NCBI RefSeq assembly: GCF_014649015.1
Contig: NZ_BMSF01000012.1
Span: 62,001 to 126,000, forward strand
Direction: 5' to 3'
DNA from: Streptomyces narbonensis
GTDB taxonomy: Bacteria; Actinomycetota; Actinomycetes; Streptomycetales; Streptomycetaceae
DNA: 64,000 nt
Shown: piece by piece, positions 8,331-15,531 of the stretch
Numbering within the stretch: position 1 is the first letter of the stretch
Layout of the letters: each line of letters opens with the position of its first letter
The notes under the pieces: model-generated
What the model was told of the DNA's origin: nothing
What the model saw: the letters and a program-made list of their open reading frames with translations, nothing else
The model's database searches: none
Made by a program: the position numbers and the translations under genes

Positions 8331-9737
8331 TCAGCGGGCGAAGAGGATCACGACCCTGCGGTCCGCCCGGCTCGGACCGTCGGCCATCGCCTGCACCACC
8401 CACTTCCCAGGGCCGGCCTCCAGCTCCGCCCGGAAGAGGTCCGGCCCGGTCGCGGTGAAGACGACCGGCTGCTTTCCCTGCCGCCCGACACGCCATATCT
8501 CGGCGCGCACGTTCCGCTCCCGGAGGCCGGTTCCCACGACGGAGACCTTGAACGGTTCTCCGGCGACCGCCGTGTCGGGGGCGAAGAGGGAGATCTGCTC
8601 GTCTCCCGCGAGCATGCCGCCCGGCGGATCGCCCTTCCGGACGGCGGTGAGGATCTCTCCCACAGCGGCGGCACTCGCCATGTCGGCGTGCCGGCACTCG
8701 ATCCAGCGCATCGCCGCCTCGTCCTGGAGGGCCCAGTCCGCGAAGGCCGCATCGCCGGGTACGGTCCCGTCGCCGGGCGCGAGGAGGCTTTCGTCCGGCC
8801 GGGTCACCACCTGGGAGCCATCGGCGGAGAGTTGAACGGTCCGAACGGTGGGGAACGCCTGGCTGCCGACGACGTGGACCTGGTACGGGAGACGGCCGTC
8901 GGTGTCGGTGTGGCGATGAGCCTCGCGCGCCTCCCGGAAGTGCCGGTCCAGGGACAGCGCGTCCTCGACCAGGGCGGTGGGCAGGCCGGGAACGGGATAC
9001 CGGCGGTCGTCGACGGTGCGGGCCCGGCTCTTCCCCTCGACGCGCACCGCTTCGTAGACCGGTAAGAGCTGGGCCACCGACGGCAGGGTGAGGGCGAGGT
9101 CGCGCAAGGCCTCGTTCAGCGGTCCCGCAGCCCCGCCCGGAGCCTCGTCGTCCCCGACCGCGTGGCCGGTCAGGAGGCGGACGGCCTTCGCCAGACCCCG
9201 CTGAGGCGTCCCCAGCGTGACGAGCGCGCGGGCCGTCTCCCGCCCGCCCAGGCACTCCAGGTAGTAGCGCCCGATCAGCCCTCCCGTGGAGTGACAGACG
9301 AGCAGGACCTTCGGGTCGTCCGGGCGGTCCGGGTAGTACCGGTCGACCTGCTCGCACCAGCGGGCGAGTTCGCGCTGGACCCGCGCCCTCAGCAGGGCGG
9401 CGACGAGGCGGTGGGACAGGCGCCAGTCGTACGGGAAGGGGACGTACTGGCCCTCGACGGGATCGCCGAGCGCCGCACGCAGATCCGGGTATCCCATGCA
9501 GGAGAGGAACCCGGGCATCGAGTCCGGCACCGTGAGCAGCTCATCCGCCGCCAGCCGGAACCGCTCCTCCGGCAGCGCGTCGCCGAGGCCGGCGGGGAGG
9601 GCCAGCCCGGCCAGGGCCTGTGCGGACGTCCCGGGACCGAGCAGGGCCTCGCCTCCCTCACCCCAGACGTCCCTGCCGTCCCTCCGCAGCCGGGTGCCGA
9701 GGAATCCCGGTACGAAAACCACGAGGTCGTGCTCCAA
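8331..9737 (-). CDS. LCAT-like alpha/beta-hydrolase (lipase/phospholipase-type), TTA-containing
   Basis: A 468-residue cytosolic-looking hydrolase of the lecithin:cholesterol acyltransferase family; no signal peptide. It opens with VVFVPGFLGTRL (oxyanion-type PGFxG block), has the nucleophile motif VCHSTGG (Ser150), a late GDGTVPGD (Asp323) and CRHADM (His350), giving the expected Ser-Asp-His order. Residues ~385-468 form a beta-sandwich-like tail. These enzymes act on acyl esters of lipids. It lies 41 bp downstream of the caspase-STAND gene and 45 bp upstream of the pentapeptide gene, so it is a candidate membrane-damaging effector (inference). The start is a TTG at 9737 preceded by GAGGAGGA; the protein sequence upstream of it does not fit the family. 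Codon 225 (9063-9065) is TTA, suggesting bldA-dependent translation. Confidence 0.88.
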   Translation of the reverse strand: MEHDLVVFVPGFLGTRLRRDGRDVWGEGGEALLGPGTSAQALAGLALPAGLGDALPEERFRLAADELLTVPDSMPGFLSCMGYPDLRAALGDPVEGQYVPFPYDWRLSHRLVAALLRARVQRELARWCEQVDRYYPDRPDDPKVLLVCHSTGGLIGRYYLECLGGRETARALVTLGTPQRGLAKAVRLLTGHAVGDDEAPGGAAGPLNEALRDLALTLPSVAQLLPVYEAVRVEGKSRARTVDDRRYPVPGLPTALVEDALSLDRHFREAREAHRHTDTDGRLPYQVHVVGSQAFPTVRTVQLSADGSQVVTRPDESLLAPGDGTVPGDAAFADWALQDEAAMRWIECRHADMASAAAVGEILTAVRKGDPPGGMLAGDEQISLFAPDTAVAGEPFKVSVVGTGLRERNVRAEIWRVGRQGKQPVVFTATGPDLFRAELEAGPGKWVVQAMADGPSRADRRVVILFAR

Positions 9738-9778
9738 CGTGTCCTCCTCGGTCCTGTGTGCGGTACGGGTGTGCTGGT

Positions 9779-12700
9779 CTAGCCAAGGCCGGGCAGCCGG
9801 ATCAGATCGCAGCGGTCCCTGCCCTGGAGCGCGACGACCAGACCCGTGGCGTCCAGGGCGGCGTCCACCGCGTGCACGGTGTATCCCCGCCACGGGACGG
9901 TCTGTTCGTGCAGCCACCTCCGGGCCGTCACATCCCAGACCCGCGCCGTCCGTTCGTCGCACACCAGCAGTACGGGGCGCTCCGGAGGCCCGGCGAAGGC
10001 CAGCGCCGTCACCTTGGACACCTCGCCCGGCAGCCGCAGCGGGGCCAGCCCGAATCCGGCCGAGCAGTCCTTCACGTAGACACCACCGTCCGCCCAAGCC
10101 AGTACGGGGAACGACTCCTCGTCCTCGGGGTCGTACCGCTCCCCCAGCGTCAGATGGGCGTCGCGCATGGACGTGAGGGGGTGCTCCGTCACACGGCGCT
10201 CGTCGCCGTGCTTCCACAGCCGCAGTCCGTCGCTGAGGTCGGTGGCCAGCCAGTACGTCCCGTCCCGCATCACCCTGGCGTCGACGCCGCAGCACTGCAG
10301 TCCCACCCACGCCGGTTTCGCGTCGCTCCAGCCGCCGGACCCGTCGGCCGGCATCTGCGCGTGGACGACGCTCCCCCCGTCCGGGACACAGAGCCGCAGC
10401 CGCGCCGACAGGGGGTCGGCCACGAGCCCGAGGGACGGCACCTGCTCCCCGGCGTCCCCTCCGAGCCGGAGGTCGTGCCGGGCCTCGACGGACCGGCCGT
10501 CCTCGGACAGCCGCCACATCCGCACGCTCCGCTCCGCGGCGGCGACGACCGCCCACCCGCCCTCCGTGTGCACCGCCGCCACCGCCGTCACGAGCTTCTG
10601 GTGCGTGAGCGTGGTGACGGGGGCGGCGGCCGGAGCGCCCGGGACCGGGCGGGACACCAGGACGCGGTCGCCCCAGGTACGGCACAGGAGCGGAGGCCCG
10701 TGCGGTGCCTCGGCCAGCACGACCGCCGGTCTCTGGTTGCTCGGGCGCCGCCGGGTCCCGTGTCCGGTCTCCAGTGCCGAGGCCACGTCGAGCATGCGGA
10801 TGTCGGGGCCGTCGGCGACGGCGAGCAGCCCCCGGCCGTGAGGTTCGAAGGCCATGGCCCCGTCCCGGGGCGCGTCCAGCTGGAAGGCGGCTTCCCGCCG
10901 CGTCCCGCCGACGGCCCAGACGCGGACGGTGACCTCCTCGTAGCCGGCGATGAGGAGGTCGTCGTCATGCCGCCCGAAAGCGAGCCCCCGGGCGGGGGAT
11001 TCGAGCTCCTGGACGAGCCGTACCGCGGGCGGTGCGAGGGGCGCCGCCGGGTCCGTCTCGCAGCACCACACCCGGATGCGCCGTCCGTCGGCGACCGCGA
11101 TCCAGCCTCGCCGCGCCTCGCCGTGTGTCCGTTCCGCCGACGGGCCGCGTCCTGCTCGCGAGGGCACGGGCTCGGCGAACGCCGTGGCGGCCCGGGCGGG
11201 CGCGTCGAGTGCGCCGAGATCCGTCGGAGTCCGCAGCAGCCTTTCGGTCCCCGTGCCGGCCGGCTGGACCTCGAACAGCTCGGCGCCGCCACCGGCGGCC
11301 AGGACGAACAGGCGGGAGCCGATGGACAGGGCGGCGAGCCGGTCGACGTGCAGGTGGCGGATGTCCGTCAGCGGACTGCCGTGCCGGGGCAGATCGCTCT
11401 TCCAGGACCACATCCACATCCGCCGCCCGTCCGCGGCCAGGACGACGGTCTCCGATGCCCGTTCGGCCGCGGCCAGGGCTCCCACCGCGCCGCCCCAGCG
11501 ATAGACGTGGTCGGGCAGCCGCGATCCGGAGCTCCAGAAGTAGACGGCGCCCGCGTCCCGGGCGACGGTCGTCCGGTGCGGCCCCGTCCCCACCTCCCGG
11601 GCCTCGGTCAGGGCGCTCTCCCGCGCGCCCGACGGCCCCCGGGCCCGACGGGTCATCAGCCGGGCGCCCGTCTCGGGATGCAGGACCAGGAGCTCCCCGC
11701 GTCCGCCCGCGGTCAGCGTGTCGCCGAGCATGGGATCGGCCGCCCCCGTGCGGGCGCGCCAGCTCAGCGCCATGGCCCCTCCCTGGGGGGCGGCGCGCCG
11801 CCATTCCACCGGCTCGGGACTGCGGTCCGTCCAGTACTCCTGCCAGGGAAGGAAGCCGTCCGTCCTCACCAGCGGCCGGTAGGCCCCGTCCCGATGGCTG
11901 ACGAAGGCGGTGGCCCTCAGGAGTGCCTTGCGAGCCAGCAGGGCGTCCGGGGAGGGCGGGAACGACGCCGAGCCGAAGGAGCCGGCGACGCGCCCGTACA
12001 GGGCGGCCTCGTCGCAGTCACGGGCGAGGGCGGCCGCGAACGGCAGCATCACGTCCGGATCGGTCCGCAGCAGGAAGTCCACGTCCTCGAAGAGGCCGTA
12101 CAGCTCCTCCGGCCCCGCCTGCGCGGCATGGGAGCCCAGATAGGCGGCGGTGTACGGGTCCGCGTCGCTCCAGTCCCCCGCGACCTGGACGCGCAGTGCC
12201 TCCAGGACCTTCCGGTGGGCTTCCTTGGTACTGAGCCCGGCGCCGGTCAGGAAGAACTCACCGTAGCTGGGGTGGGCCAGCTGGTGGATCGTGTACGCCC
12301 TGCTGTCGCCGTGCCGAGCCGTCTGTACGGTGACGATGCCGCCGCCGGCTCTCCCGCACACCTCCCGCAGGTCGCCGAGGGTGAGCTCCGAAGTACGGGC
12401 GTCCCGAAGGGCGTTGGCCATGGCCAGCCAGGTCCGTCCCGGTGGCAGGCCCGGTCCCTGGAGCACGGCCAGGGCACGGAGGACTTCGTGCGCGCGGCCC
12501 GCGCCCCGCTGCCCCTGGAGGTGGCGCACCTCCTCGGCGAGACGCTCGTGCAGGTCCATGCCGCCGGACCTCATCCAGGACGCCAGTTCCTGCTCGGTGA
12601 CGGCCCGGGACCGGCGGGCGAGTTCCGCCGCGGCCAGCCGTGCCACCAGGAACGAGCCGTGACTGCCCGCGGCGATGAGCCGGGCGGTCGTGTCGCGGCT

Positions 12701-14293
12701 GTCGGTCCTGTCCCGCCCCTCGTAGGGGGAGCCGGCCGTGTCGAGCACCGACAGGGCCATGTCGGTGATGCTCCGGCGTGCCTCCTCGTCGTCCCCGAGG
12801 ACCACGGGTCCGACGCTCTGGTCCAGCGTGTCCAGCAGCGACTCCTCGTCGGTGGGCGCGGTGGTACGTCTCCTGGGCTGCGCGCGCGTGCCCACGACGA
12901 CGCGGACGCCCGAGAGGCCGGCCAGCGGGTTGAGCAGGTGCCGGGCGATCTCGTGAGCCTGGTCGGGAAGCGCCTCGTCGAGCGCGTCGAAGAGCAGGTT
13001 CAAGGAGCCGGCCCTGGTCACCAGGGTGTCGACGGCGCGACAGCACTGCTCCGGGGTGACCGGCCCCTCCGACCGTGGTGGCGCCTCCATCTCCTCGAAG
13101 TGCGAGAGCACCTGCCACAGCGCCGTGGTCAGCGAGTGGACCGAGCGGCCCCGGCAGCTCAGGGCGGCGTGCACCGTGCCCGTCCTCGGCAGTGTCGCGG
13201 GGTCGGTCTCCGCCCCGAGGACCTCCCGCCGTTCGGACGTCGAGGTCAGGGCGATGCGCCCGAGCAGGGCGGTCTTCCCCGTCCCCGCCAGGCCCGTCAC
13301 GGCGAGCAGCCCCTGCGGGTGGGTGTCCATCCACCGGACGATCCGCGCCAGGGCCCGCTGTCTGCCGGCGAAATGGCGGCGCAGATGCCCGTCCTCCCCG
13401 AGGCCGAACTGTTCGGTCTCGTCCCAGGGCTTGCGTCCCACGAGCGTCGCGGGGGTGTAGATGCGGCGCTCGCCGTCCCGGAAGTGCGGGTTGAGGAGGA
13501 AGCTGTTGGGGAGCGAGCGGACCTCGGTGAAACCCGGGCGCTGCGAGGGCTCGTCGAGACCGGAGGCCGCCGCCTCGGCGTCCACCGCGTCCCGCAGGTA
13601 CGGCAGGGGCAGATAGAGGGCCGAGGGTTCGAAGGGGCGGGCGTGGTCCGGTGCGACGAACTCCGGTTTGACCAGGGCCTCCTTCAGCCACCTCACCCAG
13701 CGGCCTTCGGCGACCTGCGCGTCGAACCCCGAGGTGCCGATGACGGCGAAGCCGGCCCCCCGGTGCTGTCGCGCCCAGCTCACACTCCGCTGCTCCAGGC
13801 CCAGCGCGTGACGGAGGGCGGCGGTGAGGTGGTCGTGGGAGGAGCAGGCGTCGATGACCAGCAGGGTGTCGGTCTCGCAGTCGGGGCGCAGCAGACGGTC
13901 CACCAGATCGGTCAGGCGCAGGGCCCGTTCGGGGTCGAAGCGGCCTGACTCCCAGCTGTCGGCGCAGGCGAGGAAGTATCCCTCGGGCCCTCGATGGACG
14001 CCGTGGCCCGTCCAGTAGAGGATCTTGCGCTCGGCGTCGTGGGCGAGGAAGTCCGCCAGCCCGTCCCAGAGTTTCCGGCGGGTGGCTCCTCCCCGGTCGA
14101 TGGCCAGGTGGTCCCCGAAGCCCAGTTGCTCACGGGCGATCCCGGCGAACTCGTCGCGGACGTCCGCCAGGTACGGCCGCCTCCGCTCCTGCCGCATGCC
14201 GTCGTCGGGATGCGTGTATTCGGACACCGCGACGGTGCCGACCAACGACGCGGAGCGGCGCGCGGACTTGACCGACGACAGGTGGGTTCCCAC
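9779..14293 (-). CDS. Caspase-like peptidase / STAND NTPase / WD40-type beta-propeller protein
   Basis: About 1504 residues, NLR-like architecture. Residues ~15-220: caspase fold, with catalytic His in YWTGHGVH (~97) and Cys in LVIDACSS (~150). Residues ~300-640: NACHT/STAND P-loop NTPase with Walker A GLAGTGKT (~335) and Walker B LLFDALDEA (~436). A helical stretch follows. Residues ~860-1504: repeating beta-propeller blades ending in GLRLWKHG, VRVWAVGG, ARVWDVTAR-like WD signatures. The family logic is that the propeller senses a trigger, NTP-driven oligomerisation follows and the peptidase is switched on. It heads a minus-strand run with the lipase and the pentapeptide membrane protein. 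The start is uncertain: GTG 14293 (CGGAG upstream, just before the caspase strand) is preferred over ATG 14308 and TTG 14344. The ligand and substrate are unknown. Confidence 0.92.
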   Translation of the reverse strand: MGTHLSSVKSARRSASLVGTVAVSEYTHPDDGMRQERRRPYLADVRDEFAGIAREQLGFGDHLAIDRGGATRRKLWDGLADFLAHDAERKILYWTGHGVHRGPEGYFLACADSWESGRFDPERALRLTDLVDRLLRPDCETDTLLVIDACSSHDHLTAALRHALGLEQRSVSWARQHRGAGFAVIGTSGFDAQVAEGRWVRWLKEALVKPEFVAPDHARPFEPSALYLPLPYLRDAVDAEAAASGLDEPSQRPGFTEVRSLPNSFLLNPHFRDGERRIYTPATLVGRKPWDETEQFGLGEDGHLRRHFAGRQRALARIVRWMDTHPQGLLAVTGLAGTGKTALLGRIALTSTSERREVLGAETDPATLPRTGTVHAALSCRGRSVHSLTTALWQVLSHFEEMEAPPRSEGPVTPEQCCRAVDTLVTRAGSLNLLFDALDEALPDQAHEIARHLLNPLAGLSGVRVVVGTRAQPRRRTTAPTDEESLLDTLDQSVGPVVLGDDEEARRSITDMALSVLDTAGSPYEGRDRTDSRDTTARLIAAGSHGSFLVARLAAAELARRSRAVTEQELASWMRSGGMDLHERLAEEVRHLQGQRGAGRAHEVLRALAVLQGPGLPPGRTWLAMANALRDARTSELTLGDLREVCGRAGGGIVTVQTARHGDSRAYTIHQLAHPSYGEFFLTGAGLSTKEAHRKVLEALRVQVAGDWSDADPYTAAYLGSHAAQAGPEELYGLFEDVDFLLRTDPDVMLPFAAALARDCDEAALYGRVAGSFGSASFPPSPDALLARKALLRATAFVSHRDGAYRPLVRTDGFLPWQEYWTDRSPEPVEWRRAAPQGGAMALSWRARTGAADPMLGDTLTAGGRGELLVLHPETGARLMTRRARGPSGARESALTEAREVGTGPHRTTVARDAGAVYFWSSGSRLPDHVYRWGGAVGALAAAERASETVVLAADGRRMWMWSWKSDLPRHGSPLTDIRHLHVDRLAALSIGSRLFVLAAGGGAELFEVQPAGTGTERLLRTPTDLGALDAPARAATAFAEPVPSRAGRGPSAERTHGEARRGWIAVADGRRIRVWCCETDPAAPLAPPAVRLVQELESPARGLAFGRHDDDLLIAGYEEVTVRVWAVGGTRREAAFQLDAPRDGAMAFEPHGRGLLAVADGPDIRMLDVASALETGHGTRRRPSNQRPAVVLAEAPHGPPLLCRTWGDRVLVSRPVPGAPAAAPVTTLTHQKLVTAVAAVHTEGGWAVVAAAERSVRMWRLSEDGRSVEARHDLRLGGDAGEQVPSLGLVADPLSARLRLCVPDGGSVVHAQMPADGSGGWSDAKPAWVGLQCCGVDARVMRDGTYWLATDLSDGLRLWKHGDERRVTEHPLTSMRDAHLTLGERYDPEDEESFPVLAWADGGVYVKDCSAGFGLAPLRLPGEVSKVTALAFAGPPERPVLLVCDERTARVWDVTARRWLHEQTVPWRGYTVHAVDAALDATGLVVALQGRDRCDLIRLPGLG

Positions 14294-14371
14294 ATCACTC
14301 CGTATCATGAAGGTGTCTGCGGCAATGGCTCTGGCCTGTGCCAACGGAGCTTACTTGAGGGGAAGTTGACG

Positions 14372-15364
14372 ATGAACAGGGACAGGTTCACCGTGGTCTC
14401 CCGGGAGACCGGCTGTCACATCTACGAGGGTGACGGCACCCGTCCCATCCTGGAGGAGAACGTCCGCGTCAAGTACCGGCCGCAGCGCGTGGAGTTCCCC
14501 GTGGAGATCGGCGACTGGCGGCACACCATCGAGGCGGAGGAACTGCGCAAGGCGGCCCGCGGACTGCCGCACCGCTGGAACAACGACCGCTTCGCCGTGG
14601 AGCGGGTGGTCGTGACGCGGACCCATCTGGAGGAGGTGTCCGTGGTCTCCCTCTCCCTGCAGGACGCCGACTACTACGACTTCCTCACCACCTCGCTCAA
14701 TCTCGGACGCCGGCAGGAGAACGGCCGGACCCTGCGCGAGCAGTACCTGGAGAGCCAGGATCCGGTCCACGCGCCGGCCTGGATGAACTGCAGCTTCGGG
14801 GTCAACGTGGCGGTGGAGACCGGCAAGGACGGGAAGATGCTCTTCTCCCGGCGCAGCAGCCACGTCGCCGGGCCGAACAGTTCGCGGTGGAACTCGTCAG
14901 CCAACGAAGGCCTGGCCCGTAGGCACGACCTCCCCGAGGACGCCCGTCCGATCAGCCTGCACGCCGTGGCCCGGCGGGCCCTGCACGAGGAGCTGGCCGT
15001 CCACGCCACCGACTCGCTCGACCTCGAACTCCTCGGCTTCGGCCTGGATCTGGACAACCACCAGTGGGCGGCCTTCTTCCGCGCGGTGCTGCCCGACCTC
15101 GACGAGGAGACCCTGCGGCTCCGCTGGACCCGGGGCGTCGCGGACAAGTGGGAGCACGACCGCTTCGAGTTCGTCCCCGCCGACCCGGCCTCCGTACTCG
15201 GCTTCATCGCCGACCAGCCGGAGGACCGCTGGTCCCCCTGCGCACCGGCTCTCTTCTACCTCGCCCTGGTACGCGGCGCCGTACGCCGCGAGGGCGGCGA
15301 CCCGGCCGCCCGCTTCCTGGTCGAGAGGGCCGAGCAGGAGGTCATCGCGGCCCGGAACCTGTGA
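14372..15364 (+). CDS. Uncharacterised protein, weakly Nudix-like, divergent from the caspase-STAND gene
   Basis: A 330-residue soluble protein; no family recognised with confidence. The first ~150 residues are rich in charged beta/alpha segments. Residues ~150-260 contain a strand-turn pattern and the helix LHAVARRALHEELAV followed by LELLGFGLDLDN. This resembles a degenerate Nudix box (RxxxEE) and its next strands, without a complete GX5EX7REUXEEXGU motif, so hydrolase activity is doubtful. The ATG at 14372 has GAGGGGAAG upstream. Its start is only ~78 bp from the caspase-STAND start, so the two genes share a divergent promoter region. Co-regulation, or a role as substrate, antidote or sensor of that system, is plausible but inferred. 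Confidence 0.7.
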   Translation: MNRDRFTVVSRETGCHIYEGDGTRPILEENVRVKYRPQRVEFPVEIGDWRHTIEAEELRKAARGLPHRWNNDRFAVERVVVTRTHLEEVSVVSLSLQDADYYDFLTTSLNLGRRQENGRTLREQYLESQDPVHAPAWMNCSFGVNVAVETGKDGKMLFSRRSSHVAGPNSSRWNSSANEGLARRHDLPEDARPISLHAVARRALHEELAVHATDSLDLELLGFGLDLDNHQWAAFFRAVLPDLDEETLRLRWTRGVADKWEHDRFEFVPADPASVLGFIADQPEDRWSPCAPALFYLALVRGAVRREGGDPAARFLVERAEQEVIAARNL

Positions 15365-15531
15365 GCGGTCTCCCGGACTGACGGCCCGGATCTCACGCCC
15401 TGGCGAGACGCCCGGCCGCAGTTCGCGGCTCCTGCTCTCGGCTGCGGCGCCCGGCTCCTGTGCCTGGTTGCGGCGCCCGGCCCCGGCTCGTGCATCCGGG
15501 CGGGGGCAGGACGCCGCTGTCTGTCGTGCCG

